This document shows, in pieces, positions 1 to 8,792 of a DNA stretch of 64,000 bases. The notes beneath the pieces are model-generated. The model had not been told where the DNA came from. It saw only the letters and a list, made by a program, of their open reading frames with translations, and ran no database searches. Location of the stretch: positions 1 through 64,000 of the forward strand of contig JAZOCC010000008.1 of assembly GCA_045596385.1 (NCBI GenBank), written 5' to 3'. The position numbers and the translations under genes are program-made. Source of the DNA: SIG307 sp045596385 (GTDB lineage Bacteria; Bacillota; Clostridia; Lachnospirales; Lachnospiraceae). Each line of letters starts with the position of its first letter. The stretch's first letter is position 1.

Positions 1-61
1 TGATGTTTCGTTTTCCTTCTGTCATTTGTACTTTGTGTACCGGTTTCTTTTCTCTTGCCAT
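1..61 (-). CDS. IS256-family transposase, N-terminal fragment (cut by window edge)
   Basis: Only the first 20 codons are in the window. They read leftwards from an ATG at 61-59 and begin MAREKKPVHKVQMTEGKRNI, which I recognise from memory as the start of IS256-family transposases common in Lachnospiraceae. A strong ribosome binding site (AGGAGG, seven bases before the ATG on the minus strand) supports the start. The transposase would be a DDE enzyme acting on the IS ends; its catalytic part lies outside the window, so whether the copy is intact cannot be judged. Confidence 0.6.
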   Translation of the reverse strand, partial: MAREKKPVHKVQMTEGKRNI

Positions 62-141
62 AATAAAAGGCCTCCTATGATTTTTATTTTATCATAGAAG
101 ACCTCTCATGTCTTTATTTACAGAAAAACTTTCACAGGCTC
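1..141 (-). mobile_element. Edge of an IS256-like insertion sequence
   Basis: The region holds the transposase start, its untranslated leader, and a likely terminal sequence ending near 141 (CAGAAAAACTTTCACAGGCTC at 121-141). The leader contains a perfect 7-bp inverted repeat (CTATGAT/ATCATAG) around 76-98. The outer boundary is an estimate, because the other end and any target duplication are not visible. Just outside lie two short hairpins, CGTATC/GATACG and GTGTCC/GGACAC, in the 3' flank of the aminopeptidase gene. Confidence 0.45.
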
Positions 142-240
142 GTATCTGCTTTGATACGTTTCACACCCGTGATTTCCGTTGTCTATGGTTGTGTCCGGTG
201 TGGGACACATACTTACGGACGATTCGCTATGGTTAGCTAT

Positions 241-2091
241 TTATATCGCTCTCGTCACTTCACTAAGCCACTTGACCTCTTCCTCATTCATATACGGAAG
301 CAGGGTCTCATACACCTTCTGATGGTAGTTGTTTAAGATTTCTTTTTCTCTTGCGGTCATTTCCTCCGGAAGTACTGCGTCTAAATCAATCGGAGCCATG
401 GTCAGGGTTTCGAAGTACATGTACTGGCCGTACTCATTTTTCTCACCCTTTTTACAAAGAAGCTCGTTTTCGATGCGGATGCCGTGACTGCCTTCTACGT
501 AAACGCCCGGTTCGTTGGTGGTGACCATGCCTTCCTCGAGAATGCAACTGTCGTTCCGCTCCGGAACAATGCGCCAACGGAAGCCGTTCGGGGCCTCGTG
601 TACATTTAGAAGATAGCCGACACCGTGGCCGGTGCCACAACGGTAATCTAAGCCCATCTGCCAGAGAGGCCCGCGGGCAAGAATGTCAAGGTTGATGCCG
701 CGGCAGCCGTAGAGGAACTTTGCATCGGAGAGAGCCAGCATACCACGAAGAACAGCGGTGTAGTGTTGCTTCCATTCGTGCGGAAGGTCGCCCAGGACGT
801 AGGTTCTTGTAATGTCCGTGGTACCTTCGTAATATTGTCCGCCGGAATCTACCAAAAGGAAGCCTTGCGGTGCCAAAGTGGCAGCGGATTTCTCATCGGC
901 GGAATAGTGCATCATAGCCGCATTTGCGTTGTATGCGGAAATGGTTTCAAAACTCGGCTCTAAGAATCCCTCCTGCTCTTTGCGAAGCGAGAGAAGGTAC
1001 TCGGCAGCGGAATACTCGGTGATGGTTTCCTTGCCGATGGTGTTCTTTAACCAATACATAAACTTGGTCACTGCCACGCCGTCTTTGATATGACTTGCGG
1101 CAAGATTCTTCTGCTCGGTTTCGTTCTTGATGGCTTTAGCAAGAAGAATCGGTCCCGGAGCATCGAGTACGGTGCATTCCTTTGGCAGGGCCTGTACGAG
1201 GGCACAGTTTACCCGCTTGGCATCAAGAAGTACCGGACAGGCACGAAGCTTTGTAACATCCTCGTAAATGGCGTCGTACGGGCGCACAATCACGCCTTCT
1301 TCCTCCAACATCTTACCGAGAGCATTGTCTACGGCTACAGGATTTACATACAAAAATGCCTTGGAATCCGTAATCATCGCATAGGAGAGGAACACCGGAT
1401 TGTTTTCCACGTCGTTTCCACGCAGGTTAAAGAGCCATGCGATTTCATCCAAAGAGGTGAGTAAGTACACCTCTGCGACATGGTCGGTGTTTTTCGCAAA
1501 ACGTTCGGATGTACCGTTTTTATAGACAACATCCGGGTGAATTTTCTTCATGGCTTCCCGTACCTCGGAAATCTTAGTAACGGTGGATTTGCCGGTATAA
1601 CACTCCGCCAGGCGGTAAGCCGGCTTTGCGGAAAGAGCCGGACGGTCCGGCCAAAGATTTTCCGGGAACGGCATATCGTGACGAATTGTTACCGTGTCAG
1701 GCAAAGACTCTTTTAGATGCATCAAAAACGCATAGGAGAGCAGACGGCCGTCAAAGCCTAAGGTGCCTCCCTGCGCCAGTAATTCCTTTAATTTTTCCTC
1801 CGGTGTCGGGACGTTGTCCATGCCGCTGCGGTACAGTGTAATACCACTGCCGAGAAGCTCCTGCTCCGCCTGAATGAAATAACGTCCGTCGGTAAACAGG
1901 CCAGCTTCGGTCAGGGTCACAAAAAGAGTACCTGCGGAGCCGGTAAAGCCGGATAAAAAGGTACGAAGTTTAAAATGGTCATCAATGTATTCCGAACCGT
2001 GATAGTCTGCGGTCGGTACATAATATACGTCAATGTTATTCTGCTTCATGAAGCTGCGCAGTGCTTCGATGCGCGATGCATATAAGTTCAT
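241..2091 (-). CDS. Xaa-Pro aminopeptidase (aminopeptidase P, M24B family)
   Basis: Removes the N-terminal residue from peptides with proline at position 2, using a two-metal centre; cytoplasmic. The 616-residue length fits the three-domain APP1-like form: two creatinase-type N-terminal domains (about 1-320), the M24 pita-bread domain, and a short C-terminal extension. Visible metal ligands are the Asp of LLVDSGGQY, the Asp of TTDITRT, the His of GTGHGVGY, and the Glu residues of TTNEPGVY and RIENELL. The ATG at 2091 follows a GGAGA-type ribosome binding site. The gene is monocistronic and divergent from the DUF3810 gene. Confidence 0.9.
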   Translation of the reverse strand: MNLYASRIEALRSFMKQNNIDVYYVPTADYHGSEYIDDHFKLRTFLSGFTGSAGTLFVTLTEAGLFTDGRYFIQAEQELLGSGITLYRSGMDNVPTPEEKLKELLAQGGTLGFDGRLLSYAFLMHLKESLPDTVTIRHDMPFPENLWPDRPALSAKPAYRLAECYTGKSTVTKISEVREAMKKIHPDVVYKNGTSERFAKNTDHVAEVYLLTSLDEIAWLFNLRGNDVENNPVFLSYAMITDSKAFLYVNPVAVDNALGKMLEEEGVIVRPYDAIYEDVTKLRACPVLLDAKRVNCALVQALPKECTVLDAPGPILLAKAIKNETEQKNLAASHIKDGVAVTKFMYWLKNTIGKETITEYSAAEYLLSLRKEQEGFLEPSFETISAYNANAAMMHYSADEKSAATLAPQGFLLVDSGGQYYEGTTDITRTYVLGDLPHEWKQHYTAVLRGMLALSDAKFLYGCRGINLDILARGPLWQMGLDYRCGTGHGVGYLLNVHEAPNGFRWRIVPERNDSCILEEGMVTTNEPGVYVEGSHGIRIENELLCKKGEKNEYGQYMYFETLTMAPIDLDAVLPEEMTAREKEILNNYHQKVYETLLPYMNEEEVKWLSEVTRAI

Positions 2092-2304
2092 AGAGAATCT
2101 CCTTTCGGAAAGTGCTGTCGTCGGGCGGTTTGCTTGATTTGCAAACTGTCCTCTGGGACTATCTTAGCACAAAAGACCCAAAAAGAAAAGGTGGGAAACT
2201 TGTTTTCTGACACCAAATGGACACAGCGTTGTGTTAAACTGGAAGCAAGGCCGGAAACAGATGTTTTTGGACCATGGTGGGGCAAAAGAGAAGGAGGATG
2301 GGTT

Positions 2305-3417
2305 GTGAAGGTATTAAAGAAAAAGAGACTTTGGCTGTTGCTTTTGTTTCCGTTGGCGTTTCTGATATCGGCAATGGCAAAGAGAAGTGTATTCTTTGCG
2401 GAAGAGGTGTTTGCGAAGCGGATTTATAAGGTGCATTCCGTTGTGGTTTCCGCGGTGACGGGATGGATTCCTTTTTCTCTGGCGGAGCTTATTGTGTTTG
2501 TGGGACCGGTGGTTTGTCTTGTGCTTCTGATTCGGTTTATTGTACATATGGTAAAGGAGAAGGAGAACCGGTTTGGCCGCGCAATGCTGGGACTGATAAA
2601 CGTAGCCTGCGTGGTTGCAGTGATATTGTTTGTATATGTGATCGGATGCGGAGTGAATTATCACAGAGTGTCCGTGGCGGACTACCGGGGGATTACGGTG
2701 CGGGATTCCTCGAAGGAGGAGTTGTACGGGCTGTGTACCGAGCTGGCGGAGCAGGCTGTAGAGCTCCGGGCAGAGCTTACGGAGTACGAGGATGAGGACG
2801 GAGTGCTGCGCCTACCGGTGTCAAACCGGGAACTGGGCAAGCAGGTACAAGAGGCTTATGAGCGTCTTTCTGTGGACATGCCGGTACTGAAGGGGATGTA
2901 TCCGGCGCCGAAATGTATTACAAGTTCCAAGATGTTCTCTTCCATGGAGATTACCGGTGTATTTACCTGTTGGACAATGGAGGCGAATGTAAATGTAGAT
3001 ATACCGGACTATTCCAGAGCATCGACCATGGCTCACGAGCTTTCACATCTCCACGGCTTTATGCGGGAGGATGAAGCGAATTTCCTGGCGTATCTGGCAT
3101 GTATGTCCTCCGAGGACCCGTTGGTACGCTACAGCGGCACCATGCTTGCGTTAATCTATGCGGGAAATGCTCTGGCAGGACAGGATATGAAACTTTACGG
3201 GGAACTTTGGGCCACTTATCATGAAGGAATGGGAAGAGATTTTCGGGATAACAGCGCCTACTGGGACCAATACGAGGATACGGTCATCAGCGAGACCGCA
3301 GATAAGGTGAACGATGTATACCTGAAGGCCAACGAGCAGGAAGATGGTGTAAAGAGCTACGGAAGAGTGGTGGATCTTTTGTTGGCGGAGTACCGGAAGA
3401 AAAATGGATTCGATTAA
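2305..3417 (+). CDS. DUF3810-type membrane zinc metalloprotease
   Basis: A 370-residue protein starting at a GTG that follows AAGGAGG; the open frame extends further upstream but without a ribosome binding site. Three hydrophobic segments lie in the first ~130 residues (LWLLLLFPLAFLI, a second near FSLAELIVFVGPVVCLVLL, a third near VACVVAVILFVYVIG). A large extracytoplasmic domain follows, carrying MAHELSHLHG, an HExxH zinc motif, with a downstream EANF glutamate as probable third ligand. This layout matches the DUF3810 family, whose substrate is unknown to me. The sce7726-type gene follows 36 bp downstream in the same direction. Confidence 0.75.
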   Translation: MKVLKKKRLWLLLLFPLAFLISAMAKRSVFFAEEVFAKRIYKVHSVVVSAVTGWIPFSLAELIVFVGPVVCLVLLIRFIVHMVKEKENRFGRAMLGLINVACVVAVILFVYVIGCGVNYHRVSVADYRGITVRDSSKEELYGLCTELAEQAVELRAELTEYEDEDGVLRLPVSNRELGKQVQEAYERLSVDMPVLKGMYPAPKCITSSKMFSSMEITGVFTCWTMEANVNVDIPDYSRASTMAHELSHLHGFMREDEANFLAYLACMSSEDPLVRYSGTMLALIYAGNALAGQDMKLYGELWATYHEGMGRDFRDNSAYWDQYEDTVISETADKVNDVYLKANEQEDGVKSYGRVVDLLLAEYRKKNGFD

Positions 3418-3453
3418 AATAGCGGAAAGACAGAAAGAAAGGCGGTGATAACC

Positions 3454-4014
3454 ATGGAAGACTACAAATTAAACGATAAGGATATTCGGAAAATTATTTA
3501 TGAAAGCTTCTCACACAGTAAGGATGAAAACCGTATTATAGAAGAGTTTCCCATGGGAGACAGCCGCGCGGACATGCTTTTGGTAACAAAGACAAAGCTA
3601 ATCGGCCTGGAAATCAAAAGCGACCGGGATTCCTTTGTGCGTTTGGAACGGCAGATAAAGGACTATGAGAAATTCTTTGACACGAATTACCTTGTGGTTG
3701 GAACATATCATGTGGAAGAAGCGTTGCGTACCGTGCCGGCTCACTGGGGGATTTACGAGGTCTACGAGACCGAAGGCGGTACCTATGTGATGGAACTTGT
3801 GCGAGGTGCAGGGATGGCATTAAAAGACAATACCGAAGAGAAACTATACCTTCTTTGGCGCAACGAACTGATGAAAATTGTCCGTGACTACCGTCTGGCC
3901 AAAGGAAACTTACAAAGAAAAGATAAAATGATAAGCAAAATCACCAGGGGCTTGACGGTGCCTGTGATACAAAGTGAAATATGCAGTGCACTGATAAACA
4001 GAGAATATAAATGA
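3454..4014 (+). CDS. sce7726 family protein (PD-(D/E)XK-like fold)
   Basis: A 186-residue protein. Pattern RADMLLV...LIGLEIKSDRDSF resembles the conserved core of sce7726 proteins, with Asp and Glu-x-Lys arranged as in PD-(D/E)XK nucleases. The central WGIYEV block also fits the family. Its function is not established and a nuclease role is inference. I chose the ATG at 3454, eight bases after AAAGGCGG; a GTG nine bases earlier is also open. It probably shares a transcript with the upstream membrane protease. A 297-bp fold-back element follows the stop codon. Confidence 0.65.
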   Translation: MEDYKLNDKDIRKIIYESFSHSKDENRIIEEFPMGDSRADMLLVTKTKLIGLEIKSDRDSFVRLERQIKDYEKFFDTNYLVVGTYHVEEALRTVPAHWGIYEVYETEGGTYVMELVRGAGMALKDNTEEKLYLLWRNELMKIVRDYRLAKGNLQRKDKMISKITRGLTVPVIQSEICSALINREYK

Positions 4015-4040
4015 TAATCCTTACAGATGTATAAAAAGAA

Positions 4041-4337
4041 GTCTCTTATATTTTCTTTTGATTTTTTTGAATATAGCCGGAGCCCTTCGCATTATTCACT
4101 TTGAACTTTACGCAGGATAGTAGACTTTCTTATTACTTCGATTGTTTGTCAGCAACGTCCGGACAGGAGGTCCGGACGAGCCCGCCATAAGGCATGGATG
4201 CCGCATCAGGGCGGTTGCGTCACTTTTTGATTATTATTATCGAAGTAATTAGAAAGACTCTATCCGAAGTACGAGAAAAGGGGATAATGCGAAGGACTCC
4301 GGCTAATTGATAGCTACAAAAAGAAAATATAAGAGAC
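4041..4337. repeat. 297-bp imperfect palindrome with branched centre
   Basis: Outer arms match perfectly over 19 bp (4041-4059 with 4319-4337). A second block pairs 21 of 22 positions (4074-4095 with 4284-4305), and a third runs 4115-4140 with 4241-4265. The centre holds a hairpin GTCCGGAC-AGGAG-GTCCGGAC and a nested CCGCC/GGCGG stem around GGCAT/ATGCC, closed by GCAAC/GTTGC. It fills the whole gap between two converging genes, so a bidirectional terminator is one reading. The single mismatch of block two is G-U in minus-strand RNA and C-A in plus-strand RNA. No ORF lies inside it. Confidence 0.75.
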
Positions 4338-4345
4338 CGACTTGC

Positions 4346-4531
4346 TTACATCTGCTTCTTTACGATATCGTACTCATTGTCGAAATGGTAGTACGGGCAC
4401 TCTCTGGCGGTGCCGGCCATGAGGCGGGAATAGTCATCCTCGTCCATGCCGCCTGCCATGCAGACATATTCTTCGTAATCTTCGTCGTAACGGAAATTGC
4501 TGCAGGTATCGCAGCTATATTGTGTACTCAT
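4346..4531 (-). CDS. Small Cys-rich protein, DUF6472-like
   Basis: A 61-residue acidic protein with four cysteines. Two sit as CDTC at positions 7-10, one as VCMAGGMDEDDY near 24, and one as ECPYY near 46, a spacing suggesting a small metal-binding or redox fold. The pattern C-x2-C...DEDYEEYVC...CPYY matches what I recall of DUF6472 proteins, short proteins widespread in Lachnospiraceae with no known function. An AAGGAGG site precedes the ATG. It converges on the sce7726-type gene, with the fold-back element between them. Confidence 0.6.
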   Translation of the reverse strand: MSTQYSCDTCSNFRYDEDYEEYVCMAGGMDEDDYSRLMAGTARECPYYHFDNEYDIVKKQM

Positions 4532-4741
4532 AAAATCCTCCTTGGATATGAAAACTAAAAATAGGGACAGGACAGCCTTGCTTGTGGTGGGTTGTCTTGT
4601 GCAAAAGGGCAGATTGCCACTGGGGATAGTATATCATACTTTGTGGAATTTGCCATCTTTTTTTTCTGTGATTGACAAGCGGTTCGGAAAATCATAAACT
4701 TAGTATAGAGAAAGATATTTTGTGATTGAGAGGATACAGCC

Positions 4742-5293
4742 ATGGCAAACGTAATGCAACGTTTTTTCGGACATCTTCATACGATTAATAAGCATAAGCG
4801 CATGGTGATGAAGCATTGCTTTCGTCTGGGATTGTATAAAAGAGGTCTGCTCCATGATTTATCCAAATATTCTCCGGCAGAGTTTTTTGTGGGTGTAAAA
4901 TATTTCAGAGGAAATGTGAGCCCGAACAACATACAACGTGAAGTTGAGGGAGTGGCAAAGGCCTGGCTACATCATAAGGGTCGCAACAAGCACCATTACG
5001 AATATTGGATTGATTACAAGAAGGAAGCGGAGTGTGAGCTGGTGGGAATGAAAATGCCGCAGGAATATGTGCTGGAGATGTTTTGTGACAGAGTAGCCGC
5101 CAGTAAGGTATATAACAAAGAAAAGTACACCCAGAAGGATCCGCTGACCTATTACAAGCGGGGGGAAGGGAAATATCTGATGCATCCGGAGACAGTGGAA
5201 CTTTTGGAACGTCTGCTGTATATGCTGGCAGAAAAAGGCGAGGATGTGACTTTTTCTTATATCCGGAAGGAGTTGCTTGGAAAGAGAAGATAA
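4742..5293 (+). CDS. DUF5662 family protein (HD-like)
   Basis: A 183-residue protein with GLLHDLSKYSPAEF near residue 38 and a later HHKGRNKHHYEYW block. This histidine-rich arrangement is typical of DUF5662, a family resembling HD-type metal-binding folds. The HD pair and later histidines look intact, but the substrate is unknown and phosphohydrolase activity would be inference. It is transcribed alone, and the pyruvate formate-lyase promoter begins about 50 bp after its stop. Confidence 0.7.
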   Translation: MANVMQRFFGHLHTINKHKRMVMKHCFRLGLYKRGLLHDLSKYSPAEFFVGVKYFRGNVSPNNIQREVEGVAKAWLHHKGRNKHHYEYWIDYKKEAECELVGMKMPQEYVLEMFCDRVAASKVYNKEKYTQKDPLTYYKRGEGKYLMHPETVELLERLLYMLAEKGEDVTFSYIRKELLGKRR

Positions 5294-5342
5294 TGTTAAC
5301 ATTTTAACCATCTTTTTTTCGGGAAATTTTCCGGTGGAACGA

Positions 5343-5371
5343 TTGCTTTTTAAATTAAAATGGTGTATAGT
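5343..5371 (+). promoter_or_regulatory. Housekeeping-type promoter for the pfl operon
   Basis: TTGCTT at 5343-5348, a 17-bp spacer, then TATAGT at 5366-5371. It lies 56 bp before the pflB start codon. The spacer is AT-rich. No obvious additional operator was found. Confidence 0.6.
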
Positions 5372-5427
5372 ATAGTCGCGTTAAGAAGTATGAATGCAGG
5401 TAAGGTACAGGAAAGGAGAACAATAGC

Positions 5428-7521
5428 ATGCGTGAAGAATGGAGAGGTTTTAAATCGGGTGTTTGGGAGAGAGAAATAAACACAAGAGACTTCATTCAGA
5501 AGAATTTTAGCGCTTATGAAGGCGATGAATCCTTTCTGGCAGGTCCGACAAAGGCTACCAAGGAGTTATGGGAGCAGGTGATGGAGCTGTCGCAGCAGGA
5601 GTTAGAAGCCGGTGGTGTGTTGGATATGGATACCAGTGTGATTTCCACCATTACGTCTCACGGACCGGGCTATTTAGATAAAGAGAAAGAGAAGATTGTA
5701 GGCTTCCAGACGGACAAGCCGTTTAAGCGTTCCCTGCAGCCGTACGGCGGTATCCGTATGGCGGCAAAAGCGTGTACGGATAACGGTTATACGCTGGATC
5801 CGGATGTAGAGGAGTTTTTTACCGTGCATCGTAAGACTCACAATGCGGGTGTATTCGACGCCTATACGCCGGAGATGCGTGCCTGCCGTTCCAGCCATAT
5901 TATTACGGGGCTTCCGGATGCTTATGGGCGCGGACGTATTATCGGTGATTACAGACGTGTGGCACTGTACGGTGTGGACCGTCTGATTGAGGATAAAGAG
6001 GATCAGAAGAATTCTACCAGAACAATTATGTATTCGGATGTTATTCGTGATCGTGAGGAGCTTTCCGAGCAGATTCGTGCCTTACATGATTTAAAGAAGC
6101 TGGGTGGAATTTACGGATTAAATATCGGCAGACCGGCAAGTAATGTGCAGGAGGCTATCCAGTGGCTGTATTTCGGCTATTTGGCAGCTGTAAAGGAACA
6201 GAACGGTGCGGCAATGTCCCTCGGACGTACCTCTACGTTCCTGGATATTTACGCACAGCGTGATTTAGAGGAAGGAAGATTTACGGAAGAAGAGATTCAG
6301 GAGTTTGTAGATCACTTTATTATGAAGCTTCGTCTGGTGAAGTTTGCAAGAACTCCGGAATACAATGCGTTATTCTCCGGGGACCCGACCTGGGTAACGG
6401 AGTCCATCGGCGGAATCGGTATCGACGGCCGACCGTTGGTGACCAAGATGTCCTTCCGTTATTTGCATACATTGGAGAATCTCGGTGCGGCACCGGAACC
6501 GAATATGACCGTACTTTGGTCTACCAGACTTCCGCTTGCATTTAAGCGGTTCTGTGCAAAGGTTTCCATCGAGTCTTCTTCTGTTCAGTATGAGAATGAT
6601 GATTTGATGCGTGTGACCCACGGTGACGATTATGCGATTGCTTGTTGTGTATCCTCCATGCGTGTAGGTAAGGAGATGCAGTTCTTCGGGGCAAGAGCAA
6701 ACCTGGCAAAGTGTCTTCTTTATGCCATCAACGGTGGTGTGGATGAGATTACGAAAAAGCAGGTAGCACCGGAGTATCGTCCGATTACCTCCGAGTATCT
6801 GGATTACGATGAGGTAATGCACAAGTATAACGAGATGATGAAATGGCTTGCCCGTGTGTATGTGAATACCTTAAATATCATTCACTTCATGCACGACAAG
6901 TATTGTTACGAGAAGCTGCAGATGGCGCTTCATGATAAAAAGGTAACCCGTTGGTTTGCAACCGGTATTGCGGGACTTTCCGTGGTGGCGGATTCTCTTT
7001 CCGCAATCAAGTATGCAAAGGTAAAGGTCATCCGTGATGCCGACGGTATTGCGGTAGACTATGAAGTAGAGGGCGATTTCCCGAAATACGGTAACGACGA
7101 TGACCGTGTGGATGAGATTGCAAGAGATGTGGTACACACCTTTATGCAGTATATCAAGGGAAATCACACCTATCGCGGAGGTATTCCGACCACTTCCATT
7201 CTTACCATTACTTCCAATGTAGTATACGGTAAGAATACCGGTTCCACGCCGGACGGAAGAAAGGCTGGACAGCCGTTTGCGCCGGGAGCGAATCCGATGC
7301 ACGGAAGAGACAAAAACGGTGCGGTTGCATCCTTGGCGTCTGTATCCAAACTTCCGTTTAGAGATGCACAGGACGGTATTTCCAATACCTTTACGATTAT
7401 TCCGGGGGCTCTCGGAAAAGGAAATGTAGTACTTTCCGGTGATTTGGCATTGGAGCTTGACGGCGGATGTTGTACTCCGGCAGAGCAGATGCCGGTCACA
7501 GAGGACAACGAGGCAGAATAG
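5428..7521 (+). CDS. pflB: Pyruvate formate-lyase catalytic core, lacking the C-terminal glycyl-radical segment
   Basis: Converts pyruvate and CoA to acetyl-CoA and formate in the cytoplasm of fermenting anaerobes. The 697 residues align by eye with PflB from the N-terminus to the GANPMHGRD and ISNTFTIIP blocks near the C-terminus. The paired catalytic cysteines are Cys406-Cys407 (AIACCVSSMRVG). The chain then ends in a short unrelated tail (GGCCTPAEQMPVTEDNEAE) where a normal ~750-residue enzyme continues into the RVSGYAV glycyl loop. That segment is encoded by the next gene, 14 bases away with its own ribosome binding site. A radical must therefore be supplied in trans. Confidence 0.92.
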   Translation: MREEWRGFKSGVWEREINTRDFIQKNFSAYEGDESFLAGPTKATKELWEQVMELSQQELEAGGVLDMDTSVISTITSHGPGYLDKEKEKIVGFQTDKPFKRSLQPYGGIRMAAKACTDNGYTLDPDVEEFFTVHRKTHNAGVFDAYTPEMRACRSSHIITGLPDAYGRGRIIGDYRRVALYGVDRLIEDKEDQKNSTRTIMYSDVIRDREELSEQIRALHDLKKLGGIYGLNIGRPASNVQEAIQWLYFGYLAAVKEQNGAAMSLGRTSTFLDIYAQRDLEEGRFTEEEIQEFVDHFIMKLRLVKFARTPEYNALFSGDPTWVTESIGGIGIDGRPLVTKMSFRYLHTLENLGAAPEPNMTVLWSTRLPLAFKRFCAKVSIESSSVQYENDDLMRVTHGDDYAIACCVSSMRVGKEMQFFGARANLAKCLLYAINGGVDEITKKQVAPEYRPITSEYLDYDEVMHKYNEMMKWLARVYVNTLNIIHFMHDKYCYEKLQMALHDKKVTRWFATGIAGLSVVADSLSAIKYAKVKVIRDADGIAVDYEVEGDFPKYGNDDDRVDEIARDVVHTFMQYIKGNHTYRGGIPTTSILTITSNVVYGKNTGSTPDGRKAGQPFAPGANPMHGRDKNGAVASLASVSKLPFRDAQDGISNTFTIIPGALGKGNVVLSGDLALELDGGCCTPAEQMPVTEDNEAE

Positions 7522-7535
7522 AAAGGAGAAATCCT

Positions 7536-7775
7536 ATGGCAGATTTGAATCAGATCGACAATCTGGTAGCATTACTGGATGGTTATGTAGAGCAGGGCGG
7601 ACATCATTTAAACGTGAACGTATTAAGCAGAGAGACTCTTTTGGATGCCCAGGAGCATCCGGAAAAGTATCCGCAGCTGACGGTGCGTGTCTCCGGTTAT
7701 GCGGTGAATTTTCATAAGCTGACGAAAGACCAGCAGGATGAGGTGATTTCCCGTACCTTCCATGAGGTGATGTAA
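7536..7775 (+). CDS. Stand-alone glycyl-radical domain of pyruvate formate-lyase (GrcA/YfiD-like)
   Basis: A 79-residue protein matching the C-terminal end of PflB. It has the LLDGY...GGHHLNVNV lead-in, the PEKYPQLTVRVSGYAVNF radical loop with Gly54 as predicted radical site, and the final VISRTFHEVM helix. A good ribosome binding site (AAAGGAG) lies seven bases before the ATG. It is in a different frame from pflB. The split falls exactly in the linker before the radical domain, so this looks like a real two-subunit enzyme and not random damage. E. coli YfiD is a known free radical-domain protein, though there it repairs a full-length PflB. The stop overlaps the pflA start by one base. Confidence 0.88.
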   Translation: MADLNQIDNLVALLDGYVEQGGHHLNVNVLSRETLLDAQEHPEKYPQLTVRVSGYAVNFHKLTKDQQDEVISRTFHEVM

Positions 7776-8599
7776 TGCAGGGATGGGTTCATTCGGTGGA
7801 GAGCTTCGGTACGGTGGACGGCCCGGGAGTTCGGATGGTGGTTTTTCTGCAAGGGTGTCCTATGCGGTGTGCTTATTGTCACAACCCGGATACCTGGCCG
7901 GAAAAAGGCGGAACCAGGATGAGCACAGAGGAGCTGATGGAACGTTTTTTACGAAATCGGTTCTATTATAAGAACGGTGGAATTACCGTTTCCGGCGGTG
8001 AACCTCTTTGTCAGATGTCGTTTGTGACGGAGTTGTTCCGGATGGCAAAAAGAGAAGGGATTTCCACCTGTCTGGATACTTCCGGTATTATGTTTCCGTA
8101 TAGGAAAAAAGAAAACGGCTGGGAGCCGTTACGGAACGGAAGTCATGGTGAAATCCGGCATTCCGGCACAGAAGATATGTTAAAAGAGTATGAGGAATTG
8201 TTGGCGGTTACGGATTTGGTGCTTTTAGATATCAAGCATACGGACGAGGAGGCACATCGGAAGTTGACCGGACATTCTAACGAGGCGGTATTTGCGTTTT
8301 TAGAGTATCTGGAAGAACGACAGGTGCCGGTGTGGATTCGACGGGTAGCGGTTCCGGGGTATACGGATGAGGAGGAAGAACTTTTTCGCCTCGGAGAGTA
8401 TATCGGCGGCTTTGCCAATGTAAAAGCGGTGGAAGTGTTGCCGTATCATACGATGGGGGTTTCCAAGTATAAGGAACTTGACATATCGTATCGGTTGGAG
8501 GGAGTTCCGCAGATGGATACGGATGCAGCACAAAAGTGCCGTCAAATCATTTTACAAGGGGTTCGTAATCGGAGGAGCGGGACAAATGAGGTCCGGTAG
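7775..8599 (+). CDS. pflA: Pyruvate formate-lyase activating enzyme (radical SAM)
   Basis: Generates the glycyl radical using S-adenosylmethionine and a 4Fe-4S cluster held by CPMRCAYC (CxxxCxxC) near residue 29. The SAM-binding ISVSGGEP-type motif appears as ITVSGGEPL. At 274 residues it is somewhat longer than E. coli PflA (246). The extra length is partly a basic, charged insertion around 110-135 (FPYRKKENGWEPLRNGSHG). The start overlaps the stop of the radical-domain gene (TAATG), implying translational coupling. Its substrate here should be Gly54 of the small separate protein. Confidence 0.9.
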   Translation: MQGWVHSVESFGTVDGPGVRMVVFLQGCPMRCAYCHNPDTWPEKGGTRMSTEELMERFLRNRFYYKNGGITVSGGEPLCQMSFVTELFRMAKREGISTCLDTSGIMFPYRKKENGWEPLRNGSHGEIRHSGTEDMLKEYEELLAVTDLVLLDIKHTDEEAHRKLTGHSNEAVFAFLEYLEERQVPVWIRRVAVPGYTDEEEELFRLGEYIGGFANVKAVEVLPYHTMGVSKYKELDISYRLEGVPQMDTDAAQKCRQIILQGVRNRRSGTNEVR

Positions 8600-8627
8600 G
8601 TAGGAATCAAAGAATGATATTCATTAC

Positions 8628-8677
8628 AAACTTGTGCGACTTATTAGGAATACTAATAAGCTGCACAAGTTTTTTTC
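8628..8677 (+). terminator. Rho-independent terminator of the pfl operon
   Basis: Stem AAACTTGTGC/GCACAAGTTT with an inner CTTATTAG/ACTAATAAG stem, followed by a run of seven T. It lies directly after pflA. Confidence 0.9.
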
Positions 8678-8792
8678 ATGCACTTTTTTTATAAAAAATC
8701 CAAAAGGGAGATTGCCGAAATGGGAAAGAAATGGTATGATAAAAATAGTTTTGACAATAGAACGCCGAGAAGGCGAGGAAAGAGGTAGCAGT

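Noticed and set aside
4041..4337. Retron or group II intron RNA
   Set aside because: No reverse transcriptase gene lies nearby and the pairing is an end-to-end palindrome, not the usual msr-msd or intron layout.
7440..7540. Frameshift or sequencing error breaking pflB
   Set aside because: The second gene has its own ribosome binding site and ATG, the first ends in extra residues not found in PflB, and no single insertion or deletion rejoins them cleanly.
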